A DNA stretch of 25,745 nt from a virus (IMGVR_UViG_3300006119_000059:1-25745), one strand, 5' to 3'; shown: positions 15,184-23,515, numbered from the stretch's first letter. Made by a program: numbers and translations. Notes: generated from the sequence alone by a model not told the origin.

Positions 15184-15401
15184 TTGTCGACCTTATGATC
15201 TAATTTATCAAAGATTTTATTCAACATTTGTTTAATATCATTGATGTCATTACGATAATCTTCTTTAGTAACGTAATAATGTGGGAAATCCTTAATATCA
15301 TCTTCTAATACCTTAATTGCTTTGTAAATATTATTTAATATCCAGCCTGCAAGAAAACCGCAAGTTGTTACTAAAATATTAAAAATCTCTTGCTCTGACA
15401 T
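15180..15401 (-). CDS. Small membrane-anchored protein with helical tail (73 aa)
   Basis: One N-terminal hydrophobic helix (about 7-27) is followed by a charged helical tail with YYVTKEDYRNDINDIKQMLN (42-61) and KIFDKLDHKVDK. Similar 'YV...Y..DI..IK.ML..IFDKLD' tails are common in small phage membrane proteins of unknown role. It may be lysis-associated, but it lies in the tail module and not with the endolysin. Confidence 0.75.
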   Translation of the reverse strand: MSEQEIFNILVTTCGFLAGWILNNIYKAIKVLEDDIKDFPHYYVTKEDYRNDINDIKQMLNKIFDKLDHKVDK

Positions 15402-15402
15402 G

Positions 15403-15708
15403 TTAATCTTTCTTATAAATTAAATAATTTTCGTATACAACAAAAAAATAAAGTGTATTAATAGTTATCATTAAAACAGTTACTAAATCAACACCATCAT
15501 AATAAAAATGTGTAAGTTGAACGTAATATATTCCTATAATTGCTGCAATTTTAATGAACAAAAATGCTTTGATAATTCCTAATTTATCAATTAAATATTG
15601 CACAATCATATTTCCTTCGTGTCCTTTACCTGATTTAATGACGTTATACGTTGTCCAAAAGTCTAGGAATTGAAGAATTACAAAAAGTAAAAATAAAATA
15701 TAATTCAT
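15403..15708 (-). CDS. Multi-TM membrane protein, DUF5658-like (101 aa)
   Basis: Three to four hydrophobic helices fill the protein (about 2-20, 45-63, 76-94). The N-terminal QFLDFWTTYNVIKSGKGHEG followed by N-x-I-V-Q-Y-L resembles DUF5658 membrane proteins. The biochemical role is unknown. It lies between tailspike-associated and ejection genes, with a 1-base gap to the next gene. A superinfection-exclusion or envelope-interaction role is possible, but the sequence does not show it. Confidence 0.7.
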   Translation of the reverse strand: MNYILFLLFVILQFLDFWTTYNVIKSGKGHEGNMIVQYLIDKLGIIKAFLFIKIAAIIGIYYVQLTHFYYDGVDLVTVLMITINTLYFFVVYENYLIYKKD

Positions 15709-15714
15709 AAGTAA

Positions 15715-15948
15715 TTAAACAATACCATCAGCTACAAATTTAATTAAACTCCAATCAACACCAAGATCCCCACCTACTGTATTAGTTAACTGAACATTCT
15801 GTCCTGACATAGACAATGCAAGTCCACCAGTAGCATGAATGGTATAAATAGTAGAAGATGAACTTCCTCTCCTAATTTGAGCTAATGCGTTTATACCACC
15901 ATTAGAAGCACCTTCGGCAAGAAATGATAGGTTACGAGGTATAGTCAT
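15715..15948 (-). CDS. Short tail-associated protein (77 aa)
   Basis: The N-terminus MTIPRNLSFLAEGASNGG is the opening seen in many phage tail-fibre proteins, but the gene stops after 77 mostly beta-type residues. It overlaps the tailspike stop (TAATG). It could be a small fibre subunit or the remnant of a longer fibre whose distal part was lost. Confidence 0.65.
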   Translation of the reverse strand: MTIPRNLSFLAEGASNGGINALAQIRRGSSSSTIYTIHATGGLALSMSGQNVQLTNTVGGDLGVDWSLIKFVADGIV

Positions 15949-17825
15949 TATGAAAGAGTTAGAGTATTAGAACGAACAACACCATCAGAACCTTTTACTT
16001 TTACAACAAGTGATGTATTGCTTGTTAATTGAAAAGTCATTTCACCATTATTTGTCGGAGTTGCAGAAGCTGGTGGAGTTAAAATAGGTGTTCCTAATAA
16101 TTTTGCTCTACCTGTTCCATTGCCACATAATATTGCATCAGCATTAGAATATCCTGTTGTAAATACACCACCACCTGTTGTACCATCTCGTTGTAATAAT
16201 GCACCTTGTCCATCTACTGTACCACCAGCATATAAATCACCTAAATGATGTAATGAAGCATCACCTTTTAAATATTGAAGTGTTGTGCTTCCATTTAAAA
16301 CAGTTTGACTAATAGTTTGCGAACCACTTAACGATTGTACTAATAAGTTTTGTGTAGCACTATTGGTTAATTGACGAACAATATTTGTATTTCCTACAGC
16401 TTGTAAGTTAATTGTTCCAGCAGCGATTGTGTAGGAATAAGTGCCACTTGTATAAGTTACCTTTAACGCAACAGCACCATTACTTGTACCTTGATAAGAA
16501 TTTAAACAATTAAAATAAGTACAATTTAAACCAACCATAACACAAGTTGCAGATGCTCCTGAATTTACAATTGCAGAATCATACAAAGAAACTGATCCAG
16601 AATTTCCAGCATAAATTGAACTAATATTTGAGCCACTATATGATGAAACACCTGTCCAAATAGAATTAACAAATGTATTTGTTATTGTATGAACTGAACC
16701 ACTATTTGTTGTATCAGAAATATAAATATCATAAACAGCACCTGATATATTTCCATCTCTAGAACCTATATTGTTTAATTCTATGTAACAGTTATCAATT
16801 GTTGCCATTTTAACATCAACAATTTTTATACCTGATAATCCAGCATATTCTGAATCACAATTTTTTAAAATAACATTCCAATTATTAGGTTGACTTGTAT
16901 TTGTAATATTGAAACCATTACCGCCGCATCCATACGCTTGGCAAGTATGTATTTCTAATACATTTGATGCGTACTCAACAAAAAATCCATCTCCTGAACA
17001 CCATTGAGCAATACAGTTATTAATTTGACCAAATAAATGGTATTTACTATGAAATCCTATTCCACAATAATAAGCATCCACACCTTCAATAACAACATTG
17101 CCAAATGCTTGATTAACATATACACCAAATGTAGTTAAACTTGCTTGCGTTTGCCCTGTGTAATTTGTTTGATTCCAACTAGCATTAGCAACACCTTGAA
17201 TTGTTAAATTTCTTACACCTTCACGATGCGAATAATTTTGCCCACCTGAATATGAATTAACAATTTGAATACATCCAACATTACCACCTGTATGATATAA
17301 AATTGTTGATGGACCATCACCTTGTAATACAACACCAACAGGTATTGAAATTAATCCAACTTTATAACTTCCTGATGGTACTAAAACTAAAGAACATAAT
17401 GGGTTATATAGTTGATATGCAACACTAGATAAATGTCGATATATAGATGAAGCATAATTTAATGCAGCAGTAAAAGCTGCTGTGGAATCTACTGTACCTG
17501 TAGAATCAGCACCAAAATCTAAAACAGATACTGTCTGTTGTAGTTTTGCTGTTACAGTTGTTGTTACCGCATTTGCATTTCCTTGATTGTAAGAAATGGA
17601 AGTACTTGTAATTGTTGAATTTGCTATGTTATAAGAAACATTGGCTGAAATAACTCCACTAGTAATATTGACGTTTCCAAGCGATAAATTATTAATAATT
17701 GTAACAACTTGTCCAAGATTAGCAGTCGTACTACCAATCGTAATTGGTGTTTGAAAATTAGTATCTAATTGCGATAAAGGAATCGCAGTTGTTGCAGTTT
17801 GAAATGTATAGGGAACGCCAGCCAT
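15948..17825 (-). CDS. Tailspike with pectate-lyase-type beta-helix (625 aa)
   Basis: Residues about 1-95 look like a virion-binding N-terminus (VPYTFQTATTAIPLSQLDTN). From about 97, VSVLDFGADSTGTVDSTAAF matches the opening of Pectate_lyase_3 beta-helix tailspikes. The next about 380 residues show short Gly/Asn/Cys/Ile-rich turns (INNCIAQWCSGDGFFVEYAS, ILKNCDSEYAGLSGIKIVD) as expected for a parallel beta-helix. The C-terminus has TNNGEMTFQLTSNTSLVVKV, a cap seen on many tail fibres. The role would be binding, and perhaps cutting, host surface polysaccharide. Catalytic residues cannot be assigned by eye. The ATG overlaps the upstream stop (TAATG). Confidence 0.85.
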   Translation of the reverse strand: MAGVPYTFQTATTAIPLSQLDTNFQTPITIGSTTANLGQVVTIINNLSLGNVNITSGVISANVSYNIANSTITSTSISYNQGNANAVTTTVTAKLQQTVSVLDFGADSTGTVDSTAAFTAALNYASSIYRHLSSVAYQLYNPLCSLVLVPSGSYKVGLISIPVGVVLQGDGPSTILYHTGGNVGCIQIVNSYSGGQNYSHREGVRNLTIQGVANASWNQTNYTGQTQASLTTFGVYVNQAFGNVVIEGVDAYYCGIGFHSKYHLFGQINNCIAQWCSGDGFFVEYASNVLEIHTCQAYGCGGNGFNITNTSQPNNWNVILKNCDSEYAGLSGIKIVDVKMATIDNCYIELNNIGSRDGNISGAVYDIYISDTTNSGSVHTITNTFVNSIWTGVSSYSGSNISSIYAGNSGSVSLYDSAIVNSGASATCVMVGLNCTYFNCLNSYQGTSNGAVALKVTYTSGTYSYTIAAGTINLQAVGNTNIVRQLTNSATQNLLVQSLSGSQTISQTVLNGSTTLQYLKGDASLHHLGDLYAGGTVDGQGALLQRDGTTGGGVFTTGYSNADAILCGNGTGRAKLLGTPILTPPASATPTNNGEMTFQLTSNTSLVVKVKGSDGVVRSNTLTLS

Positions 17826-19831
17826 TAGAACCTCACTCTTAATTCATGTTCAAATTCAAATCCGTTATAAACGAATCCAGGTGTGCAGTTTGATTGTATC
17901 GTCATTCCCAAGTATTTTCCATATTGTTTAGCATCTGATTTAAATAAAGAATATCCAACTGTTGTCCATCCAACTGTTGCACCAGAGGCATTTGTCCATG
18001 ACACAACTTGACTTGCATTGTTTTGCCAAGAAACAAAACTTGTTAAACTTATTGCTGGACTTGAACTAATTTCACTATCTACAGTTGTACTTAAAGTAAC
18101 ACCATTATTACCATTAGTACCTTCAATACCTATTTTTAATGCTTGTTTAGTGCGAATATTATCATCCATCGGCAACAAAGCAGTTTGCACAATAGTTGCA
18201 ATAGAATTACTGCTATCGTTATATAAACGATATAAAGTAGTGCCGTCTGTACCATATAGCCCTATTTTACCAAGAACAGGCACTGAAGTGATATAAGCTA
18301 AACTGTTATTTTGTGAAGTAATAAACCATTTTTTCTCAAAAAATACAGCTTGAATATAACGATAACTCTGACTAAACACCGCATCATAATATCGAAAATT
18401 AAAGGCTGCACATAAAATGTTATTTAATAAGACTTGTCCCGCATAAATTGGACTATTAAAGTCAATATTCGGTATCATACCGTCTAAACTGTCCGACAAT
18501 TTAGAGGTTGTTGATCCAACGAGTGCATAAATACCGTAATCATTCATAAATAATACAGAACGGAAGTACGGAAATATGGCATACGGGCGCTTTGTTCCCA
18601 CCGATGCAGATACGTTTGTATTTGTAAAAATAGTCACACCAGTTGATGTAACCCTAACATCAGAAAACACATTAATCGAATCATCACCAAAAATATACAA
18701 AAAGTTATTGGCAGCTAATAATTGAATGATGTTTCCATGCAAAGTAGAGTCTGTTAAAGTCAAATAGCCCGCAGAAACACTTGTAAAATCGCTATAATAG
18801 CCCGCTGCTGAATAATAAACCGTTCTGCCTTGCGCAACCCATACCCTACCACTAAATGTTGCTACACCCACGTTTTGATTGTTATTCACAATAGGTTGTA
18901 ATACAGCCGTATTGCCACCTGAACCACCAGGATTTGTGATAGTCACAGAAATATTCGCTGCATTGGTATAACCTGTACCATTATTGGTCATAATGACTTG
19001 AGTAATGGCATTTCCTTGAATAATCGCTTTAGCTACTGCGCCCGTACCCCCACCACCAGAAATAGCAATAGTTGTATTGGCGGTATTGGTGTAGCCTGAC
19101 CCTCCAGACACTACGGCAAAAGCTAATGTTCCTGTAGCAAAAGTAGTAATACCAGCAATTGCATTAGCTCCTGATCCTCCGCCTCCAGAAAAAGTAACGG
19201 TAACATTAGAACCATTGGTATAACCAGAACCACCTGTTAATAAGGTGATGGTGCTAACATTACCGTTTAAAATGGTACATACTGCATTGGCTTGCGTTCC
19301 ACCTATCTGGTCGGGAGCAGAGATAGTGACGGTGGGCGCAGAAGTGTAGGCATTTCCTGCCGATGTCAATGCAATTGTACCAATCGAGCCTATTGAAACT
19401 GTGTTGTTGCCATCCCAAGAATACAAACCATTGTTTGGATCAAGAATTAACATCCGATCATTGTTGTATTGAGAATAAGTAATTCCCGCATTAGAAAATG
19501 TGCCTGCAACAGCCACGTTTCCTGTTGTTTGTTTTTGTACGTTGTAATATTCTGATGCACCATTCGCTTCAAAACCTACAACAAAATCATTTAATCCTAA
19601 ATTAACAGAAGCAAACGTAGTAACCGTATTACTAAAAGTCACAATTGTGCCAGTAGCATTAGTCACATTGGATACGGTTGGAATAATTTTTAAGTTAGCA
19701 TAACCGACTGGTTGAGCATTTTCTAACCAACTAAACTCATCATCTTCAATTGAGGTGCGGTTAGCTTTGGTGTTAAGACTTTTAAATTGCTTAACAACCT
19801 TGTACGATTTTTTCTGTTCTGCGCTTGCCAT
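17825..19831 (-). CDS. Tail nozzle / stabilisation-type protein with inserted repeat domain (668 aa)
   Basis: Position between connector and tailspike fits a tail-hub nozzle (T7 gp12-like) or P22 gp10-like stabilisation protein. The N-terminal FKSLNTKANRTSIEDDEFSW (16-35) and, further on, TFSGRVWVAQGRTVYYSAAG (325-344) with YSDF are typical of this beta-propeller group. Between them (about 150-312) lies a block of four about 42-residue Gly-rich repeats (GGSGYTN...TISGGGGTGA), apparently inserted in a loop. The C-terminal half (IIQLLAANNFLYIFGDDSIN, 360s onward) returns to propeller-like strands. The ATG directly follows the connector stop (TAA-ATG). The exact homology is judged from context. 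Confidence 0.75.
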   Translation of the reverse strand: MASAEQKKSYKVVKQFKSLNTKANRTSIEDDEFSWLENAQPVGYANLKIIPTVSNVTNATGTIVTFSNTVTTFASVNLGLNDFVVGFEANGASEYYNVQKQTTGNVAVAGTFSNAGITYSQYNNDRMLILDPNNGLYSWDGNNTVSIGSIGTIALTSAGNAYTSAPTVTISAPDQIGGTQANAVCTILNGNVSTITLLTGGSGYTNGSNVTVTFSGGGGSGANAIAGITTFATGTLAFAVVSGGSGYTNTANTTIAISGGGGTGAVAKAIIQGNAITQVIMTNNGTGYTNAANISVTITNPGGSGGNTAVLQPIVNNNQNVGVATFSGRVWVAQGRTVYYSAAGYYSDFTSVSAGYLTLTDSTLHGNIIQLLAANNFLYIFGDDSINVFSDVRVTSTGVTIFTNTNVSASVGTKRPYAIFPYFRSVLFMNDYGIYALVGSTTSKLSDSLDGMIPNIDFNSPIYAGQVLLNNILCAAFNFRYYDAVFSQSYRYIQAVFFEKKWFITSQNNSLAYITSVPVLGKIGLYGTDGTTLYRLYNDSSNSIATIVQTALLPMDDNIRTKQALKIGIEGTNGNNGVTLSTTVDSEISSSPAISLTSFVSWQNNASQVVSWTNASGATVGWTTVGYSLFKSDAKQYGKYLGMTIQSNCTPGFVYNGFEFEHELRVRF
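18896..19369 (-). repeat. Inserted block of four Gly-rich protein repeats
   Basis: This block encodes residues about 155-312 of the nozzle protein. The units are divergent at DNA level but share the pattern (G)G(S/T)GYTN..N.(T/S)(V/I)(T/A)(I/F)(S/T)(G/N). Such modules are common in phage virion proteins and are likely surface-exposed. Confidence 0.75.
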
Positions 19832-20719
19832 TTACATAGGACTACTATAAATGGTTGGAATACGCCTCGTATAGATAGTGTTGACAATAGAGGCAATCTG
19901 ACGTTGATACTCTTGTTTGTATATTTCTGCTTCACCAAAACTTTGTTCATAATATTTAGCAAGATAAGCAGCATAAAATTTAACAGCCGTAGTGTACGGA
20001 TCATTAATCACGTCTGCTACAGTAGAAGTAGATAAATTAAGTGCATTAGGTAACAATACACAATCAATCTCTACTTGATAGGCTTGATCAGGTACTGGTC
20101 CTATATAAATTCTGTCTTGGCTATACACACTAAATGCAAGCGGTCTACCAATGTAATTTTGCCAAAACCTAAGACGTGCATTAAAATCCGACCATGCCAA
20201 GTAATCTAAAGGTACTCTTGTATTACCCCAATACAGATTAATGTTCACAATGTCTAACACCGTATTACCAGATGTATTCGATAAAGGCATACTTGACAGT
20301 ATGGAGGTTAGGTTTTCAAAAGTAATAATTTCACAATTACCGACATAAAGTAGTGTTGCAGTACCGTCTGCAAATGCTGTACTTGGTGGGTAATTCGTAT
20401 AGTTGTTTGTGCCGTTAGCAGGATAGGCAGGTGCAGTAGATCCACTCACACCATTAGTTTGATATTGATAAATAAAAATATTACTAAAGACGTATGATCC
20501 TGCTGTAACTGCTGTGTTTGCTACCCATGCAGTAGGAGTACCACCTTGCACTATGGGAGTCTGGGTTACTACAATTTGTCTTAAACACCCAGTATCACGA
20601 ACTACACGTTCCCTTGCTGAATTTATATAATCAGTTAATTGTTGTTGAGTATAGAAATTAAGGTTAGCATCGTGCAACAATCGTTGAACATCGGTGAGAT
20701 AGCTCTGTAAGGTTGCCAT
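19832..20719 (-). CDS. Head-tail connector (adaptor), with an inserted binding-type module (295 aa)
   Basis: The N-terminus YLTDVQRLLHDANLNFYTQQ and QQLTDYINSARERVVRDTGC (26-45) is typical of podoviral adaptor proteins (T7 gp11/P22 gp4-like role), which dock under the portal. The conserved fold resumes with CEIITFENL and runs to the helical end TAVKFYAAYLAKYYEQSFGE. Residues about 62-127 look like a separate inserted module (W-A-x-T-x-VTAGSYV, then GVSGSTAP, then DGTATLLYVG), a pattern seen in phage fibre modules of the carbohydrate-binding type. The ribosome site is weak. The upstream gap contains a 10-bp palindrome AGTTTAAACT. Confidence 0.8.
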   Translation of the reverse strand: MATLQSYLTDVQRLLHDANLNFYTQQQLTDYINSARERVVRDTGCLRQIVVTQTPIVQGGTPTAWVANTAVTAGSYVFSNIFIYQYQTNGVSGSTAPAYPANGTNNYTNYPPSTAFADGTATLLYVGNCEIITFENLTSILSSMPLSNTSGNTVLDIVNINLYWGNTRVPLDYLAWSDFNARLRFWQNYIGRPLAFSVYSQDRIYIGPVPDQAYQVEIDCVLLPNALNLSTSTVADVINDPYTTAVKFYAAYLAKYYEQSFGEAEIYKQEYQRQIASIVNTIYTRRIPTIYSSPM

Positions 20720-20733
20720 GTTCTATTCATAGT

Positions 20734-21069
20734 TTAAACTGCTTTAAGGATTTTTCCCCTTGTCTGCGCTGAATCAGGCAAGGGTACTCTTTCCACCAAC
20801 GGGGATAACGATTGGTTCTTTTTTGGTCGTTCAATTTGAATGTCTACTTGTGCAAGTAGCTCTAAACCCTTCTTTACTTCCAAATTGTTTTTAATCCAAC
20901 CTAAACGAGCCAAATAAGGAAACTTGTCCTCTTTATCGTAACCAAATACATGTTCAGCAACAAACACAGGCACTTCAACAGTAACTCCTTTTTTAAATTC
21001 ATAGAATTTACCATCGTAGCCATCTACGACTTCAAGGTCTGTGTTATTGGTTACAAATACAGTAGACAT
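20734..21069 (-). CDS. Hypothetical head/tail-region protein (111 aa)
   Basis: I use ATG 21067-21069 (MSTVFVTNNTDLEVVDGYDG) because it overlaps the upstream stop as TAATG; the longer frame above it reads through the preceding gene. The N-terminal half has the Tyr/Phe/Val-rich strand pattern YDGKFYEFKKGVTVEVPVFV and then AEHVFGYDKED. This resembles small phage head proteins found just before connectors. The function is unknown. Confidence 0.75.
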   Translation of the reverse strand: MSTVFVTNNTDLEVVDGYDGKFYEFKKGVTVEVPVFVAEHVFGYDKEDKFPYLARLGWIKNNLEVKKGLELLAQVDIQIERPKKNQSLSPLVERVPLPDSAQTRGKILKAV

Positions 21070-21521
21070 TAGAAACTCACTACATCGCCATACACACAAA
21101 TGTCAACGGTATTGCCGTTTCCAGAAGGTGTATTAATATTAACGTACAAGGCTTGTGTTACCGATCCTGACACTACGTTTGCAGTATAAGGGGATGACGG
21201 TGTTATATCCTGCCATGTGCCAACACCAGTTATTGTTGTTAACACGGTGTTTGCAAAAACAATATTTGCGTTATTGTTGGTTGCAGAAATTGACACATTA
21301 GCAGAAGAAACAGATCCTGTAGGATTTTGTATAGTTACTCTACGAATAATAACACCACCAGAATTGGCAACAGCACCGCCATTCGTTAAACCACCACTTA
21401 ATAAAGGAATAGTAATAACTGCATTACCACCTGTATTCAATGAGGTTGCACGAATAACGCCAAGTCTACCATTACTAAAACTGTCAAGGTAAAACTGACC
21501 GACTGAATCTGGATTAGCCAT
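21069..21521 (-). CDS. Beta-rich virion protein, decoration candidate (150 aa)
   Basis: The protein is rich in Val, Thr, Ser, Asn and Gly, with alternating strand patterns (VIIRRVTIQNPTGSVSSANV, WQDITPSSPYTANVVSGSV) and almost no charge. Placed two genes after the major capsid protein, it is a candidate capsid decoration or head-fibre protein. AAGGAG lies 6 bases before its ATG. There is no specific family match by eye. Confidence 0.7.
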   Translation of the reverse strand: MANPDSVGQFYLDSFSNGRLGVIRATSLNTGGNAVITIPLLSGGLTNGGAVANSGGVIIRRVTIQNPTGSVSSANVSISATNNNANIVFANTVLTTITGVGTWQDITPSSPYTANVVSGSVTQALYVNINTPSGNGNTVDICVYGDVVSF

Positions 21522-21531
21522 TGTTTACTCC

Positions 21532-21903
21532 TTAACTTGTAAAGGTAGCAGATACGTTTTGTCCACCATTGACTGTATACAAAGTTAATGTCTGATTCGA
21601 TACAGTTGCGTTTGCTCGCACGTTATATCCGTCAGAAATTAATGTACCGCCAGAGTTAGAAGCAATGTAAGTTGTCCAGTTGTTATTGTTTGTACCACTG
21701 TTGACTTCAATTGCTACGTTTGCAGCAGCAACTAAAGGCATAATGTACATACCTGCTGGAACATACTGTGCTGTCAAAGTACCTGCGTTCATTGCAGTTA
21801 AATTACCAATACCAATACTAGAAATAGTGACCGTCTGTGGATAACCACCAGGTGTATTTGTGTTGGTGTTTGCTAATAAGATTTTATTTAAACCGAGTGC
21901 CAT
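21532..21903 (-). CDS. Beta-rich virion protein, decoration candidate (123 aa)
   Basis: This small, uncharged protein has a strand-like pattern (QTVTISSIGIGNLTAMNAGT, WTTYIASNSGGTLISDGYNV). It follows the capsid gene directly. Its AAGGAG ribosome site lies in a small hairpin that also contains the capsid stop codon, so its synthesis may depend on capsid translation. A decoration or head-surface role is inferred from place and composition. Confidence 0.7.
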   Translation of the reverse strand: MALGLNKILLANTNTNTPGGYPQTVTISSIGIGNLTAMNAGTLTAQYVPAGMYIMPLVAAANVAIEVNSGTNNNNWTTYIASNSGGTLISDGYNVRANATVSNQTLTLYTVNGGQNVSATFTS

Positions 21904-21905
21904 GT

Positions 21906-21920
21906 TATAAGCTCCTTATA
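21906..21920 (-). promoter_or_regulatory. Hairpin joining the capsid stop and the next ribosome site
   Basis: On the minus strand the sequence is TATAAG-GAG-CTTATA, a perfect 6-bp stem with a 3-base loop. The capsid TAA (21916-21918) lies in the 5' arm, and the AAGGAG ribosome site of the next gene spans the 5' arm and loop. Ribosomes ending the capsid gene would open it. Confidence 0.6.
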
Positions 21921-22926
21921 GTGAAATTGAGTTATAACCAGTCACACGAGTCATGGACTTAGGTTTAGTAGAAACTAATTCTGCAATCATAAGTACTGCA
22001 CCGACATAACCAATCTGCCAGTTCGGTAAAGTTGATTCAAAACCAGTAAATACAAACGAACCTTGATCGTGGATGTATAAACTCAAGTAGTTGGAGTTAA
22101 TAAAATACAATGTGCCTTCAGGACAGTATGGATCTGGATAAATAGGAACACCAGCAACCATCAATGCTCTAAACGCAGCTTGTGGACCATTTGCATCACC
22201 ATCAAACGCATGACCTGGAGTAATCACATATTGCTCTTGACCTACAAAGTCTTGTGCTAACAATGTCCATGTACCAAAACCACATACACCAAATGTAGGC
22301 ACTTCCGCTCCGTACTTGACAGTACCAGAGATGTATTGCAATACGTTTTGACGTGTTGGATTGACGTTACCAGCATTGTAAACTTTAGATTTCCACCAAC
22401 CGTATGTAGAACGGTTAATGTTTCCGTAAGTTGCTAAGTTTGTACCGTCATCAATTGCACCAGGTAATCCAATAAATTGTTGGGTATTAGTGTAATTGTT
22501 GTAAAGAGCAGTAGCCATCGCATCCATCATGACGTTTGTAGCGTCATTCATACGGGCTTCAATTAATGGGATGATTGCGTAGTCTTGTTGCACTGCGCCT
22601 TCCATACCGAGAAACGGTACAGGAGAAATCATCAGTTTAAGGTTAAATTCAGCAAGGAAAGCACCTTGTTGGACTGAAGGTTGCGTAAAGCTACCTGAAT
22701 AGTCCGACCACTGTGCGTTCACAAACTGTGCGCCTTGCACAGGTACTGAAACTTGGGATACACCACCAGAGGCTTGTTGACTGTTACCAATCAAAGCAGC
22801 CATTAACGGTGTGCTGTTATAAATTTGTACAACCAACTTAGGGATAAATGCACGGCGTGTAACGTAGGTTAACTCGTTATACTGTGAACTACCCGAAGCT
22901 GGTACTATTCCGCCTCCAATTGGCAT
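21916..22926 (-). CDS. Major capsid protein
   Basis: This 336-residue protein follows the scaffold gene. I choose ATG 22924-22926 (MPIGGGIVPASGSS) because a GGAG site lies 6 bases before it; an in-frame TTG two codons upstream overlaps no ribosome site of its own. Features fitting a shell protein are RRAFIPKLVVQIYNSTPLMA near the N-terminus, SPVPFLGMEGAVQQDYAIIP in the middle, MMDAMATALYNN, and the late PDPYCPEGTLYFINSNYLSL. The fold is expected to be HK97-like, but this rests on context and gene order. Hairpins lie both just before the ribosome site and at the stop codon. Confidence 0.85.
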   Translation of the reverse strand: MPIGGGIVPASGSSQYNELTYVTRRAFIPKLVVQIYNSTPLMAALIGNSQQASGGVSQVSVPVQGAQFVNAQWSDYSGSFTQPSVQQGAFLAEFNLKLMISPVPFLGMEGAVQQDYAIIPLIEARMNDATNVMMDAMATALYNNYTNTQQFIGLPGAIDDGTNLATYGNINRSTYGWWKSKVYNAGNVNPTRQNVLQYISGTVKYGAEVPTFGVCGFGTWTLLAQDFVGQEQYVITPGHAFDGDANGPQAAFRALMVAGVPIYPDPYCPEGTLYFINSNYLSLYIHDQGSFVFTGFESTLPNWQIGYVGAVLMIAELVSTKPKSMTRVTGYNSISL

Positions 22927-22940
22927 AATCAACTCCTATA

Positions 22941-22959
22941 GTAAATATCCCCTATTTAC
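22941..22959 (-). promoter_or_regulatory. Hairpin in the capsid mRNA leader
   Basis: On the minus strand: GTAAATA-GGGGA-TATTTAC, a perfect 7-bp stem with a 5-base purine loop, between the scaffold stop (22962) and the capsid ribosome site (22933-22936). It may protect or process the capsid message, or present a decoy ribosome-binding loop. The structure is seen; the role is inferred. Confidence 0.55.
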
Positions 22960-22961
22960 AA

Positions 22962-23498
22962 TCATAAACCAATGGGCTTAGTGCTTTTACGCAAGTCCAT
23001 TAGCGCCTGTGCTGCTTCGTTTCTTGCACCTTGAATCGGATTTTTCATAAACGACTCAAGATTAAATTTCTTCATCACGTTTGGATTGTAACCCATACTT
23101 GAGTCAGAAGTAGGTACTGCTGCTTGTTTCATCCACTCGAAATATTCAGCTGCTGTTTCGTGATCGTGAATTTGTTTTTCCAGCATAATTTTTTCAATTT
23201 CTGGAATGTCGTTTTCAGATGCTTTACCTTTTTTGATTAAAGAATTTCTACGACTTTGTAAATCTTCCATTGCTTCTTTTTCTTTCATTTTTGATGCCAA
23301 TTTCTGATACTCGTCTTGCGTTTGCTTGAGTTGTTTAGAAATGTGATCTTTGAGAGAAAGTTCTGGAATCGTTAAATCAGGTTTCACTTGTTGCGTTAAA
23401 CGCAAAAAAGATTCCCGTGTATTTGGATTATCAGCGAGCTGTTTTGCAAGCATCGCTAATTCATCTCGTTGTTCTAGTGAAAGATCTTCTAAAGACAT
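22962..23498 (-). CDS. Scaffolding protein
   Basis: The 178-residue protein is nearly all helical and highly charged (LKDHISKQLKQTQDEYQKLA, then SKMKEKEAMEDLQSRRNSLI), with a basic, less charged C-terminus (FMKNPIQGARNEAAQALMDL). Its place directly before the major capsid gene is classical for the internal scaffold that directs capsid assembly. The start follows AGGGGATAAAA. No protease is seen near it. Confidence 0.8.
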   Translation of the reverse strand: MSLEDLSLEQRDELAMLAKQLADNPNTRESFLRLTQQVKPDLTIPELSLKDHISKQLKQTQDEYQKLASKMKEKEAMEDLQSRRNSLIKKGKASENDIPEIEKIMLEKQIHDHETAAEYFEWMKQAAVPTSDSSMGYNPNVMKKFNLESFMKNPIQGARNEAAQALMDLRKSTKPIGL

Positions 23499-23515
23499 TT
23501 TTATCCCCTTTTAAA

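Noticed and set aside
15948-17825. Diversity-generating retroelement target in the tailspike
   Set aside because: The gene order recalls BPP-1-like phages, but no reverse transcriptase, template repeat or matching variable repeat is visible in the window.
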